NCBI RefSeq assembly: GCF_000711715.1
Contig: NZ_JONN01000001.1
Span: 1,853,501-1,917,500, forward strand
Length of the DNA stretch: 64,000 nt
DNA from: Sphingomonas astaxanthinifaciens DSM 22298
Lineage (GTDB): Bacteria; Pseudomonadota; Alphaproteobacteria; Sphingomonadales; Sphingomonadaceae
Reading direction: 5' to 3'
Shown one piece after another: positions 29,403-38,595 of this stretch (position 1 is the stretch's first letter; every line of letters starts with the position of its first letter). Position numbers and translations under genes: made by a program. A model generated the notes under the pieces. That model did not search any database. It was not told where the DNA came from and worked only from the letters and a program-made list of their open reading frames with translations.

Positions 29403-30832
29403 GCCGCCTTGCCGCTGATCGCCCGCTGGCGGCGACGCTGGACGCTGGAGCCGATCCCGATCGCCTCGCGATATTTGGCCACCGTTCGCCGGGCGAGCAC
29501 GAAACCCTGCTCCTTCAGCATGTCGACCAGCTGATCGTCGCTCAGCACCTCGGTCTCATTCGCAACCAGCTTGGCGATCGCCGCCTTCACCGCTTCCGCG
29601 CTCGCTCCTTCACCGTCCTCGGCGGCGACCCCGCTGGCGAAGAAGCTGCGCAGCTCGAACAGGCCGTGCTCGCACAGCAGGGTCTTGCCCGCGGCGACCC
29701 GGCTGACGGTGCTCTCGTGCATCTCCACCAGTTCGGCGATCCGGCCCATGGTGAGCGGCCGAAGCGCGGTCACCCCTTCGCGGAAGAAGGCTTCCTGTTG
29801 CGCCACGACCGCGCTGACGATCCGGACGATGGTGCGCGCGCGCTGGTCGAGCGCGCGAACCAGCCAGGACGCGCTCTGGAGCTGCTCGGACAGCCAGGCC
29901 TTGCTCGGGCGGTCGGTCGCCGCGGCCTTGAGCTCGCTGTGGTAGCGGCGATTGACCAGCACCCGGGGCAGCGTGGCCGGATTGAGCTCGACCGAGAACC
30001 CGCTCGGGGTCCGGCGGATCAGCACGTCGGGCTCGGTCGCGGTGGCCGGCTCGGCGGCGAAGCGGCAGCCGGGCTTGGGATCATAGGCGCGAAGCTCGGC
30101 GATCATGTCGGCGAGATCCTCGTCGTCGACCTGGCAGATGCGTTTCAGGGCCGCCATCTGGCCGCGCGAGAGAAGGTCGAGATTGGCGATCAGCCGCGCC
30201 ATGGCGGGATCGTAGCGATCGGCCGCCTTGGCCTGGAGCGCGAGGCACTCGGCAAGGTCGCGCGCGCCGACCCCTGCCGGATCGAGACCCTGGACGAGCC
30301 GCAGGCCCGCCTCGACGTCGCGCAGTGGCAGGTCGAGCGCCTCGGCAATGCCCTTGAGCGGGGTTGTCAGCCAGCCCGTCTCCTCGAGCTCATGGACGAT
30401 CGCCTCGGCCGCGCGACCCACCGGACCGCCGGATCCGCGAAGCTGGCCCATCAGATGCTCGCACAGTCCGGTCTCGCAGGAGGCCAGCCGGTCGAAATCG
30501 AAGCCATCGTCGTCGGGTGCGCCGATCTCATAACCCGAATCGGTTTCCCCGGCCGCATCCCGCCAGTCGGAATCGAGCGCTTCGTCGCCCTTGCCTCCGA
30601 GCTCGTCGGCGCCCTTGGGGTCGGCGGGCGCATCGCCATATTCGACGTCCTCGCGGACCACGACATCGCCGTCCCCGCCCATTTCGAGCAGGGGATTGCG
30701 CGCCAGCTCCTCGGCGATCGCGGCCTCGACTTCGAGGTTGGTCAGCTGCAGCAGCTTGATCGCCTGCTGGAGCTGCTGGCTCATGACCAGCGACTGGGAA
30801 GCGCGAAGCTGAAGCCCGGGGCCCAGTCCCAC
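29399..30832 (-). CDS. rpoN: RNA polymerase sigma-54 factor
   Basis: 477 residues with all sigma-54 regions. Region I is LQLRASQSLVMSQQLQQAIK, the Gln-rich activator-interacting helix. An acidic region II follows, then the core-binding domain, a helix-turn-helix around RIAELVEMHESTVSRVAAGK, and the RpoN box ARRTVAKYRE (447-456) that reads the -24 element. It directs transcription needing AAA+ activators, classically nitrogen and carbon genes. It lies 11 bases after lptB, last in the RNase D-lptC-lptA-lptB-rpoN operon. The hpf and ptsN genes that often follow rpoN in proteobacteria are absent. Its stop shares a CTAG with the convergent EEP gene. Confidence 0.95.
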   Translation of the reverse strand: MGLGPGLQLRASQSLVMSQQLQQAIKLLQLTNLEVEAAIAEELARNPLLEMGGDGDVVVREDVEYGDAPADPKGADELGGKGDEALDSDWRDAAGETDSGYEIGAPDDDGFDFDRLASCETGLCEHLMGQLRGSGGPVGRAAEAIVHELEETGWLTTPLKGIAEALDLPLRDVEAGLRLVQGLDPAGVGARDLAECLALQAKAADRYDPAMARLIANLDLLSRGQMAALKRICQVDDEDLADMIAELRAYDPKPGCRFAAEPATATEPDVLIRRTPSGFSVELNPATLPRVLVNRRYHSELKAAATDRPSKAWLSEQLQSASWLVRALDQRARTIVRIVSAVVAQQEAFFREGVTALRPLTMGRIAELVEMHESTVSRVAAGKTLLCEHGLFELRSFFASGVAAEDGEGASAEAVKAAIAKLVANETEVLSDDQLVDMLKEQGFVLARRTVAKYREAIGIGSSVQRRRQRAISGKAA

Positions 30833-30843
30833 GGCGAGCGACC

Positions 30844-31617
<774 letters not shown>

Positions 31618-31621
31618 GCGC

Positions 31622-32173
31622 TCAGCTGCCGCGGCGCTGGGGGACGATGAAGTGCCCGGTCACCCGGCCGCCCGATTGCCCGACCCCGGCCGGGCCGCCG
31701 TCGACCACCGCGCGGCCGCTGTTCATGTCGATCGTCAGGCGCGCGCCGGCGATTCGCGAATCGCCGCGCTGCAGCTGGACATTGCCGATCAGCGTGATCA
31801 GCCGGCGGTTGAGGTCGTAGACGCCGAAATCGCCGCGCGCGGTCTCGGAGGGCGAGCGAACGGTCACGCCGCCCGAGGCGTCGAGTCGCTGGATCTCGAG
31901 GTTGCCCGCACTGGTGTAGGCGACGGTCAGCCGCTCGGTATCGAGGGTGAGGTCGGCCTGGCGGACCTTCACATTGCCCGCGAAGATGGCGCGGTCGGCC
32001 CGGTCCTGGACCTCGATCCGGTCGCTGGCGACGTCGATCGGGGCGTTGCTGTCATGCCCCTTGAGTGCCGAGATCGGCCCGCCCTGCGTCTGCGCGAGCG
32101 CCACCCCGCCGACGGCTGCGGTGGTCAGCCCGAAGGCGACGGCGAAGATGCGGAGGCTCCCCATGCGGCTCAT
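31622..32173 (-). CDS. lptA: LPS transport periplasmic protein LptA
   Basis: 183 residues with a signal peptide (MRIF-like start, then AVAFGLTTAAVGGVALAQ). The OstA/LptA beta-jellyroll is recognisable: IDVASDRIEVQDRADRAIFAGNVKV (in two pieces), then VTVRSPSETARGDFGVYDLN and LIGNVQLQRGDSRI-GARLTIDM. LptA monomers form the periplasmic bridge that carries LPS from LptBFGC to LptDE. The ATG overlaps the lptC stop by four bases. The Arg-rich C-terminus (VPQRRGS) is typical of this group. An internal ATG three codons in is equally possible. Confidence 0.92.
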   Translation of the reverse strand: MSRMGSLRIFAVAFGLTTAAVGGVALAQTQGGPISALKGHDSNAPIDVASDRIEVQDRADRAIFAGNVKVRQADLTLDTERLTVAYTSAGNLEIQRLDASGGVTVRSPSETARGDFGVYDLNRRLITLIGNVQLQRGDSRIAGARLTIDMNSGRAVVDGGPAGVGQSGGRVTGHFIVPQRRGS

Positions 32174-32895
32174 CTGACGGTCCCCGGCACGATTTTCAAC
32201 CGCGCACCGCCATCGAGCACGACAATCCGGCGGTCGAGATCGGCGCGCATCCGCGACGCGGCGAAGGTCCCGAGCTTGACCTCGCCCGTCACGCCGCCGG
32301 TCAGCGCGACCTGCTTGGTGCCGAGGTCGGCCGCCATGCTGGCCGCATCGAAGCTGCCCACGGGCATCCGCCCGGCGATCTGCCCGGTGCTTCGGACCTG
32401 CCGGCTCCTGAGGTCGAGCAGCACGTCGCGGGTGACGAGTTGCTCGCCCTCGGGACCGCTGACCCGGACCGGGCCGTTGATCGCGACCTGCTGCTTGTCG
32501 AGGTCGTAGCGGCCGCGCAGTGCCTGGATCGTGGCCGGACCCTCCTTGAGTCCAAGCCGGGCGAGCATTCCGCTGATATCGACGATCGGCACCTCGCTGG
32601 TCTGCTGGACCGCGCGATTGGCGACGAGGACAAAGGGCTGCCCCTCATTGTCGGTGCCGCTGTAGCGCGCGGCCTCGATCTTCATCCGCTCCTCGGCGCG
32701 GCTGACATCCTTCTTGTCGAGGATGAAGCTGACTTCCTGTTGCTTGGTCAGCGGCACGGCGAGGAAGATGGCGGCGATCACCCCGACCGCGGCGGGCAAG
32801 CCGATCTTGAGCAGGCCGATCAACCGGTCGTGCCTGCTGCCGGGCTCTGCCCAGCTCTGCGCCTGCGCGCGTTGGAGATTGGCCGCCTCGCTCAT
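32170..32895 (-). CDS. lptC: LPS export ABC transporter periplasmic protein LptC
   Basis: 241 residues. One N-terminal membrane anchor (LPAAVGVIAAIFLAVPL, near 35-51) is followed by a periplasmic beta-jellyroll with repeated strand pairs such as YDLDKQQVAINGPVRV and VLLDLRSRQVRSTGQI. This matches the DUF1239/LptC plan, in which the protein anchors the LptA bridge to LptBFG. Its stop overlaps the lptA ATG by four bases and its ATG overlaps the RNase D stop by one, so the operon is tightly coupled. Sequence conservation in this family is low; gene order makes the call firm. Confidence 0.9.
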   Translation of the reverse strand: MSEAANLQRAQAQSWAEPGSRHDRLIGLLKIGLPAAVGVIAAIFLAVPLTKQQEVSFILDKKDVSRAEERMKIEAARYSGTDNEGQPFVLVANRAVQQTSEVPIVDISGMLARLGLKEGPATIQALRGRYDLDKQQVAINGPVRVSGPEGEQLVTRDVLLDLRSRQVRSTGQIAGRMPVGSFDAASMAADLGTKQVALTGGVTGEVKLGTFAASRMRADLDRRIVVLDGGARLKIVPGTVR

Positions 32896-33515
32896 CAGCT
32901 GTGCGCGAAAATGTCCTCTTCGGGCCAGCCGGCGAGGTCGAGCTCGGCGCGGGCCGGGAGGAAGTCGAAGCAGGCCTGGGCGAGCGCGGTGCGGCCTTCG
33001 CGCTGAAGGCGCACGTCGAGCTTGTCCTTGAGCGCATGGAGGTAGCGGACGTCGCTCGCGGCATAGTCGCGCTGGGCGTCGTTGAGGTCGGGACCGCCCC
33101 AGTCGCTGGTCTGCTGCTGCTTGTTGAGGTCCTGGCCGAGCAGCTCCTTGACCAGTTCCTTCAGGCCATGGCGATCGGTGTAGGTCCGTACCAGCCGCGA
33201 GGCCGTCCGGGTGCAGTAGAGGGGCGCGGCCATGATGCCGAGATAATGCTTCATGATCGCGATATCGAATCGCGCGAAATGATAGAGCTTGAGCCGGTCA
33301 GGATCGCCGAGCAGCGCCTTCAAATTGGGCGCGGCATAATCGCTTCCGGGCGAGAACCGCACCAGATGCTCGTCGCCCGAGCCGTCCGACAGCTGGACGA
33401 GGCACAGCCGGTCGCGCCCGGGATGGAGACCCATGGCTTCGGTGTCGACGGCGATCGGCCCTGGCCCGAACAGGTCGGTCGAGGGAAGGTCTTCTTCGTG
33501 AAAATAGATGGTCAT
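32895..33515 (-). CDS. Ribonuclease D-type 3'-5' exonuclease
   Basis: 206 residues from the ATG at 33515; the frame extends further but without homology. It is the short alphaproteobacterial type with only the DEDDy exonuclease domain and no HRDC domain. Exo I is AVDTEAMGL (Asp and Glu ligands), Exo II is HFARFDIAIM, and Exo III is YAASDVRYLHAL (Tyr and Asp). It processes RNA 3' ends such as tRNA precursors. It opens the operon that continues into lptC-lptA-lptB-rpoN, an arrangement conserved among alphaproteobacteria. It is divergent from the cold-shock gene across about 200 bases. Confidence 0.9.
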   Translation of the reverse strand: MTIYFHEEDLPSTDLFGPGPIAVDTEAMGLHPGRDRLCLVQLSDGSGDEHLVRFSPGSDYAAPNLKALLGDPDRLKLYHFARFDIAIMKHYLGIMAAPLYCTRTASRLVRTYTDRHGLKELVKELLGQDLNKQQQTSDWGGPDLNDAQRDYAASDVRYLHALKDKLDVRLQREGRTALAQACFDFLPARAELDLAGWPEEDIFAHS

Positions 33516-33713
33516 AAGCTGTGGTCGGTCCCTGCGGCGCTCCCGCTTAACCGCTCCTGACAGCAAGCGCGAGACAAACGGCTAGAGGATTGCGGTTTTT
33601 TCGGCTAAGGTCCGGCCCGGAAGCATGTCTGATCGGCATGCCGTGACCGGTTGCGCCGTTGAGCCCAGCGCGTTGGTTTGAAGAGAATCGGGTTCGAGGA
33701 AGTTTGCACGGGC

Positions 33714-34556
33714 ATGGGTTACGATCGAGGGCGTAAGGGCGACCGGGGCGGTCGCGGACGCGACAAGGGCGATTTCGGCGGCGGCGGCGGCGGTGACTTT
33801 TACGGCGGCGGCACACCGGACTTCGGTGGCGGCGGCGGCTTCGGCGGCGGTGACCGCTTCGGTGGCGGCGGCGGCGGTGGTTACCGCGGCGGCGGCGACC
33901 GCTTCGGCGGTGGCGGCGGCGGTGGCGGTGGCTATCGCGGTGGTGGCGGCGGCTTCGGCGGCGGCGACCGGTTCGGCGGCGGTGGCGGCGGTGGTCGCTT
34001 CGGCGGCGGCGGCGGTGGCGGCGGCGGTTTCCGCGGCGGCGGTGCCGGTGCCGGCGGCGGAATGCCTCCCCAGGTCGTTGGCGAGGGCAAGGGCGTCGTC
34101 AAGTTCTTCAACCCGCAGAAGGGCTTCGGCTTCATCGTCCGTGACGATGGCGGCGAGGACGTGTTCGTTCACATCTCGGCGGTCGAGCAGGCGGGTCTCA
34201 GCGACCTCGCCGACGGCCAGCCGCTCGAGTTCACGCTGGTCGACCGCGGTGGCCGCGTCTCCGCGACCAACCTGCGGATCGACGGCGAGCCGATGGCGGT
34301 CGAGCGGGCGGCGGCTGCGCCGCAGCGCCAGCTGACCGGCGAGAAGGCCTCGGGCACCGTCAAGTTCTTCAACGCCATGAAGGGCTTTGGCTTCATCCAG
34401 CGCGACGACGGCCAGCCGGACGCGTTCGTCCACATCTCGGCCGTCGAGCGGGCGGGCATGACCAGCCTCAACGAAGGCGACCGTCTCGAGTTCGAACTCG
34501 AGGTCGATCGTCGCGGCAAGCATGCGGCGGTCAACCTGTCGCCGCTGCAGGCCTAA
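33714..34556 (+). CDS. Cold-shock protein with two CSD domains and a long Gly-rich N-terminus
   Basis: 280 residues from the ATG at 33714 (a TTG at 33678 is also in frame). Residues 1-117 are a basic start (MGYDRGRKGDRGGRGRDKGD) and a repeat of FGGG, DRF and YRGG units. Two cold-shock domains follow: CSD1 at 123-190 with VVKFFNPQKGFGFI and DVFVHISAVE, and CSD2 at 212-278 with TVKFFNAMKGFGFI and DAFVHISAVE. Both keep the RNP1 (K-G-F-G-F-I) and RNP2 (V-F/A-F-V-H-I) motifs, so both should bind single-stranded RNA or DNA. GAGGAA lies 12 bases upstream. The gene ends in a strong intrinsic terminator. Confidence 0.93.
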   Translation: MGYDRGRKGDRGGRGRDKGDFGGGGGGDFYGGGTPDFGGGGGFGGGDRFGGGGGGGYRGGGDRFGGGGGGGGGYRGGGGGFGGGDRFGGGGGGGRFGGGGGGGGGFRGGGAGAGGGMPPQVVGEGKGVVKFFNPQKGFGFIVRDDGGEDVFVHISAVEQAGLSDLADGQPLEFTLVDRGGRVSATNLRIDGEPMAVERAAAAPQRQLTGEKASGTVKFFNAMKGFGFIQRDDGQPDAFVHISAVERAGMTSLNEGDRLEFELEVDRRGKHAAVNLSPLQA

Positions 34557-34587
34557 CCGACACTCGCGTTCACGCGAGGGGCAAGAA

Positions 34588-34619
34588 GGCCCGCCGGACT
34601 GGTTCCGGCGGGCCTTTTT
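34588..34619. terminator. Rho-independent terminator after the cold-shock gene
   Basis: GGCCCGCCGG (34588-34597) and CCGGCGGGCC (34605-34614) form a ten-pair stem with a seven-base loop, followed by TTTTT. It stops the plus-strand transcript and lies directly against the stop of the convergent FemAB-like gene, whose own transcript would meet the stem with a short U/C-rich tail. Confidence 0.92.
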
Positions 34620-35747
34620 CTATGCGCGACGGAAGGGCAATTCCTCGCGCAGCAGCGCGATCTCGCGCGCCACCGCTTCCTTCTCCCGCTCGACGAAATC
34701 CGCCACCGCGCGGCGGAAACTGGGGTCGGGAAGGAAGTGGACGCTGAAGGTGGTGACGGGCTCGTAGCCGCGGGCCAGCTTGTGCTCCCCCTGCGCGCCG
34801 GCCTGGACGGTGCCCAGCCCGTGGGCGAGCGCCCACTCGATCGCCTGATAGTAGCAAAGCTCGAAGTGGAGGAAGGGCACGTCCTCGCGGCAGCCCCAGT
34901 AGCGCCCGTAGAGCGTCTCGGCGCCGACCCAGTTGAGTGCGCCCGCCATCGGCACGCCGTCGCGCTCGGCGAGGAACAGAAGGAGCTGGTCGCCGAGCCG
35001 CTCGACCGCCTCGCGGAAGAAGGCATGGGTGAGATAGGGCCGCCCCCACTTCCGGCTGCCCGTGTCCTGGTAGAACAGCCACATGGCGTCCATCTCGGCC
35101 TCGCCGATCTCGGACCCGCGCAGGTGGCGAAAGGTCAGTCCCTCGCGCGCCGCGGCCCGCTCCTTGCGGATGGTCTTGCGCTTGCGGCTGCTGCAGGCGG
35201 CGAGGAAGCCGTCGAAGTCGCCATAGTCACGGTCGAGGAAGTGATACTGGATCCCGTGGCGGACCAGCCAGCCCCGTTCCTCCGCCAGCGCCGCTTCCTC
35301 GGCGGTGCAGAAGGTGACGTGCGCGGAAGAGAGGCCATTCTGCACCGTCACGGCCTCGGCCCCGGCCAGCAGCAATTCGGACTCGGTCCCCAGCAGCCGG
35401 GGACCGACCACCGGCGTGAACGGCACCGCGATCTGCAGCTTGGGATAATAGTCGCCCCCGGCGCGCTGCCAGGCATCGGCCCAGCCATGATCGAAGACAT
35501 ATTCGCCCTGGCTGTGGCTCTTGAGGAATGCCGGCGCCGCGGCGACCGTCTGCCCGCCTTCGGAAACCATCAGCGGCAGCGGGCTCCAGCCGCTGGTCCC
35601 GCCGATGCTGCCCGATTCCTCCAGCGCGCTCAGGAAGGCGTGCGACAGGAAGGGGTCGGCCCGTCCCGCCAGCGCGTCCCACTCGTCCGCGGCCACCGTC
35701 TCGAAGGAGTCGGCGATGCGGACTTGGGCGGGATCACGGTCGGCCAT
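34620..35747 (-). CDS. FemAB-related GNAT-type N-acyltransferase (DUF482 family)
   Basis: 375 residues of the COG3146/DUF482 family, annotated as putative peptidoglycan-related acyltransferases with two tandem GNAT folds. Recognisable stretches are DPFLSHAFLSALEESGS, the acceptor-domain GEYVFDHGWADAWQRAGGDYYPKL (in two parts), and C-terminal ALNWVGAETLYGRYWGC and HFELCYYQAIEWAL. It has no signal peptide or membrane segment. The actual acceptor is not established for the family. It is the last gene of a six-gene minus-strand run and overlaps the upstream GDPD gene by 14 bases. Confidence 0.83.
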   Translation of the reverse strand: MADRDPAQVRIADSFETVAADEWDALAGRADPFLSHAFLSALEESGSIGGTSGWSPLPLMVSEGGQTVAAAPAFLKSHSQGEYVFDHGWADAWQRAGGDYYPKLQIAVPFTPVVGPRLLGTESELLLAGAEAVTVQNGLSSAHVTFCTAEEAALAEERGWLVRHGIQYHFLDRDYGDFDGFLAACSSRKRKTIRKERAAAREGLTFRHLRGSEIGEAEMDAMWLFYQDTGSRKWGRPYLTHAFFREAVERLGDQLLLFLAERDGVPMAGALNWVGAETLYGRYWGCREDVPFLHFELCYYQAIEWALAHGLGTVQAGAQGEHKLARGYEPVTTFSVHFLPDPSFRRAVADFVEREKEAVAREIALLREELPFRRA

Positions 35748-36438
35748 CGCCCTCCCAGATAAGCGCGTCGACCGCCGAAACCAGATCGGTCCTTTGGGCG
35801 GGGGTGCGCACGGTCCAGCTGTAGACCGGCCGCTTCCGCCGCTGCCTAGCTACCCAGGCCCGGTGCGCCGCGAAGGTCTCGACCGCGAGGAAGTCGGGAT
35901 CAGCGAGGGCGAGGGCCAGCGACCGCTTCAAGCCTCCAAGCCGGTCTGCGACCACGAGGCCACGCCGCCACTCGGGCGCATTGGTCTTGAGGATCCGCAG
36001 CACGCCGGGATCGAAGCTCATCACCCCGAACGGGCCCCGATAACCGGCCAGCGCGCGCCGCAGCGCCGGCATCCAGCGCCAGCGGTCCGCGTCGACCTTC
36101 ACCTCGAGGAGCATCGGTGCCCGCCCGCCGACGAGGGCGAGCAGGCTCGCGAGCGTAGGGATTGGTTGCTCGCCGATCCGCAGCCGCGCGAGCTCGGCGT
36201 GGGTCGAGCGGCCGATCACCAGCGGGCTGCCGCACAGCCGCCAGGCGTTCGCGTCGTGGAAGACGAGGATCTCGTCGTCGGCGGTCAACCGCAGGTCGCA
36301 TTCGATTCCCGCGCCCGCTTCGAGCGAGGCGGCGAAGGCGATCAGGCTGTTTTCGGGAAAGACGCTGCCGTCGTGGAGGCCGCGATGGGCGAACCCGCGC
36401 GGCCCCGGGTCGAGCGGATCAGGCCCGGACCTCGACAA
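35734..36438 (-). CDS. Glycerophosphodiester phosphodiesterase
   Basis: About 234 residues. GDPD family motifs are clear: GFAHRGLHDGSVFPENSLIAF (in two parts, with catalytic His and the P-E-N-S turn), IECDLRLTADDEILVFHD with Glu/Asp metal ligands and the second His, and E-V-K-V-D. It releases glycerol 3-phosphate from deacylated phospholipids; with no signal peptide it should be cytosolic. No ATG sits near the conserved start. The TTG at 36438 gives the shortest natural reading and overlaps the end of the RidA gene by 20 bases, so the start is the weak point of this call. Confidence 0.85.
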   Translation of the reverse strand: MSRSGPDPLDPGPRGFAHRGLHDGSVFPENSLIAFAASLEAGAGIECDLRLTADDEILVFHDANAWRLCGSPLVIGRSTHAELARLRIGEQPIPTLASLLALVGGRAPMLLEVKVDADRWRWMPALRRALAGYRGPFGVMSFDPGVLRILKTNAPEWRRGLVVADRLGGLKRSLALALADPDFLAVETFAAHRAWVARQRRKRPVYSWTVRTPAQRTDLVSAVDALIWEGDGRP

Positions 36439-36880
36439 TCGCGTCGACCTCGACCGCAACGCCGAGCGGGAGGGTGGGCACGCCGACCGCCGAGCGGGCA
36501 TGGCGGCCGGCATCGCCGAACACGTCCTGCATCAGGTCGGAGGCGCCGTTGGCGACCTTGGGCTGGTCGGTGAAGTCGCCGGCCGAATTGACGAACACGC
36601 CGAGCTTCACGATCCGGCTGACCCGGTCGAGCGAGCCGAGCGCCGCCTTGATCTGCGCGAGCAGCATCAGGCCGCAGCGGCGCGCCGCTTCCTGGCCGCG
36701 CTCGAGGTTGATGGTGTCGCCAAGGCGCCCGGTGATCAGGCTGCCGTCCTCGGCGAAGGCGATCTGGCCTGAGATGTGGAGCAGGTTCCCGCTCAGCACC
36801 GCGGGCACGTAGGACGCGACCGGCGCGGCCGGGGTGGGAAGGGTGATGCCGAGCTCGGCGAGGCGTTGATCGATGGACAT
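36419..36880 (-). CDS. RidA family protein
   Basis: 153 residues of the longer YjgH/YER057c-like RidA branch, which begins MSIDQRLAELGITLPTPA rather than with the 130-residue core. The core has VLSGNLLHISGQIAFAEDGS, CGLMLLAQIKAALGSLDRV and VFGDAGRHARSAVGVPTLPLG, with the conserved Arg in H-A-R-S-A that binds carboxylates. Classical RidA hydrolyses reactive enamine/imine intermediates; the specific activity of this branch is uncertain. It lies 31 bases after the SDR gene in the minus-strand run. Confidence 0.88.
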   Translation of the reverse strand: MSIDQRLAELGITLPTPAAPVASYVPAVLSGNLLHISGQIAFAEDGSLITGRLGDTINLERGQEAARRCGLMLLAQIKAALGSLDRVSRIVKLGVFVNSAGDFTDQPKVANGASDLMQDVFGDAGRHARSAVGVPTLPLGVAVEVDAIVEVRA

Positions 36881-36911
36881 GGGCTGGCGGTGCCGCCTCG
36901 GCCGCCGCCGG

Positions 36912-37655
36912 TCAAGCCTTGCGGGTGGTGGCGAAGCCCGCCCAGCTCTGCCGGGTCGGCATCAGCTCGAGCGCGTTGATGTTGAGGTGCGCCGGGCGCG
37001 AGGCGACCCACAGGATCGTCTCGGCGAGATCCTCGGCGGTCATCGGCTCGATCCCGGCGTAGAGCGCGTCGGACGCCGCCTGGTCGCCGCCGTTGCGAAC
37101 CAGCGTGAATTCGGTCTCAATCATGCCGGGCTCGATCGAGGTCACCCGGACGCCGGTCCCGGCAAGGTCGTTGCGCAGCATCAGGCTGAACTGGCGGACG
37201 AAGGCCTTGGTCGCGCCGTACACCGCCCCGCCCTTGTAGGGATAGGTGGCGGCGACCGACGACAGGTTGATGATCGAGCCTTTGGCGGCGATGATCTTGG
37301 GCATCAGCGCCCGGGTCAAAGCGACCAATCCGGTGACGTTGGTGTCGAGGACGGTCCTGAGCTTGTCCCACTCGCTGTCCTGGAGGTCGGCCATGGGCGG
37401 GGCGAGCCCGGCATTGTTGACGAGGCAGTCGACCGCGCTCCACTCGCCCTCGAGCCGGGCGAGGTCTTCGAGCGCGCCGATGTCCTGCATGTCCACCGTT
37501 AGCGGCAGGAACGCCGCACCAAGCTCCTCCTGAAGCGCGCGCAGCCGCTCTTCGCGGCGGCCGGTCCCGATCACCCGCCAGCCCGCGCCCGCGAAGGCCC
37601 GTGCGGTGGCGGCGCCGATCCCGGCGGTGGCGCCGGTGATGAGACAGGTCTTCAT
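36912..37655 (-). CDS. SDR family NAD(P)-dependent oxidoreductase (YdfG-like)
   Basis: 247 residues, classical short-chain dehydrogenase. The cofactor site is LITGATAGIGAATARAF with Arg residues after the second strand (GTGRREERL), which suggests NADP. NNAGLAPPM, the catalytic Ser in INLSSVAATYPY, and Y-G-A-T-K supply the active site, and EPGMIETEF the loop near the cofactor. The closest general likeness is YdfG, the 3-hydroxy acid/L-allo-threonine dehydrogenase. It follows the HAD gene by seven bases. The true substrate is not shown by the sequence. Confidence 0.88.
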   Translation of the reverse strand: MKTCLITGATAGIGAATARAFAGAGWRVIGTGRREERLRALQEELGAAFLPLTVDMQDIGALEDLARLEGEWSAVDCLVNNAGLAPPMADLQDSEWDKLRTVLDTNVTGLVALTRALMPKIIAAKGSIINLSSVAATYPYKGGAVYGATKAFVRQFSLMLRNDLAGTGVRVTSIEPGMIETEFTLVRNGGDQAASDALYAGIEPMTAEDLAETILWVASRPAHLNINALELMPTRQSWAGFATTRKA

Positions 37656-37662
37656 GGCGGTC

Positions 37663-38292
37663 TCAGCCTTCCAGTCGTTCGAGGATCCAGGGGGTTGCGC
37701 TGGCCCAGTCGTCGATCCGCGCATGCGCGTCCGCGGCCGGTGCCATCACCGCCGCCAGGCTCGGCTCGGCGATCATGTGCAGCCGGTGCGTGTCGGGCGA
37801 ATGCTTGGCGACCGAGCTGTGATGCACCGCGAGGTCGTCCACGAACAGGTGGCGCGGCGCGCGAAGGCGCGCGACGATGCTCTTCAGTGGCTCGCCCTTG
37901 CCGCCGCGATTGCAGACGACCTCGTGATGGATGCCGAATTGCGCGAGCTGGGCGATCCGGCCTTCGCGCGCTTCTTCGCCGAGGTTGGTAAGGACGACGA
38001 TGTCGGCCTTTTCCCCGATCGTTCCCAGCGCCTCGATCGCGCCGGGAACGATGGTCTGGCGGTGCATCTCGCTTTCGAAGAACCCCCACAGATATTGCCA
38101 TACGCGCTCGGTCGGCACCTGCGCGCCGCTGGCCTTGTCGCGGAGCGCGCCGGCCATGTCGCCCTGGTCGAGCCGGAACAGCACGTCATGCTCCTCGTCG
38201 AGCCAGTCGGCGAAATGCCGCACCATGTGAAGGAGGACCTCGTCGCAATCGGTGACGAGAAGCGGGCGTCCGCCCGTGGCCACGATGTTCAT
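37663..38292 (-). CDS. HAD family hydrolase
   Basis: 209 residues. HAD motif I is LLVTDCDEVL with the nucleophile Asp15 and acid/base Asp17, motif II is VVLTNLGEEARE, motif III a Lys in GGKGEPLKSI, and motif IV HLFVDDLAVHHSS with the Mg-binding Asp pair. A small helical cap lies between motifs I and II. The substrate is unknown. The ATG overlaps the DUF3572 stop by four bases and the SDR gene follows after seven, so these are co-transcribed. Confidence 0.85.
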   Translation of the reverse strand: MNIVATGGRPLLVTDCDEVLLHMVRHFADWLDEEHDVLFRLDQGDMAGALRDKASGAQVPTERVWQYLWGFFESEMHRQTIVPGAIEALGTIGEKADIVVLTNLGEEAREGRIAQLAQFGIHHEVVCNRGGKGEPLKSIVARLRAPRHLFVDDLAVHHSSVAKHSPDTHRLHMIAEPSLAAVMAPAADAHARIDDWASATPWILERLEG

Positions 38293-38561
38293 GCTTCGAG
38301 AGCGCTCCGGGCGGCGACCAGTTCCTGCGGCTTCATGCCGAGGTCCTCGGCCACCGCGAGGAGGTCGGGTTCATGGTCCTCGAGGAAGCGCAGCACCGCC
38401 ACCAGCACGGCCGGGTCGGCGGCACGTTGCCGCAGGTCGTCGGCCGTCAGACCGGTCAGCGCGAGCAGGCGATCGGCCCGCGCCTCGTCCCCCAGCGACA
38501 CAGCCAGCGCGCGAAGTGCAACCGTAGCGGAGTCGCTTTTGTTGTGGGGTTTCGTTGTCAT
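38289..38561 (-). CDS. DUF3572 domain protein
   Basis: 90 residues, almost all helical: SATVALRALAVSLGDEARADRLLALTGL (in two parts), LRQRAADPAVLVAVLRFLEDHEPDLLAVAEDLGM and QELVAARSAL. This matches DUF3572, a small alphaproteobacterial family of unknown function that is often divergent from divK, as it is here. It leads a six-gene minus-strand run that ends with the FemAB-like gene. The gap of 34 bases to divK must hold both promoters or at least part of them. Confidence 0.85.
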   Translation of the reverse strand: MTTKPHNKSDSATVALRALAVSLGDEARADRLLALTGLTADDLRQRAADPAVLVAVLRFLEDHEPDLLAVAEDLGMKPQELVAARSALEA

Positions 38562-38595
38562 CGCCTATAAATGGCCCGTGAGGAGCAGCTAATCC

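Noticed and set aside
33770..34060. Dense repeats that resemble a CRISPR-like or satellite array
   Set aside because: They are codons for a Gly-rich protein segment (GGC/GGT runs) in an intact frame, with no constant repeat-spacer periodicity. The same holds for 12840-13060.
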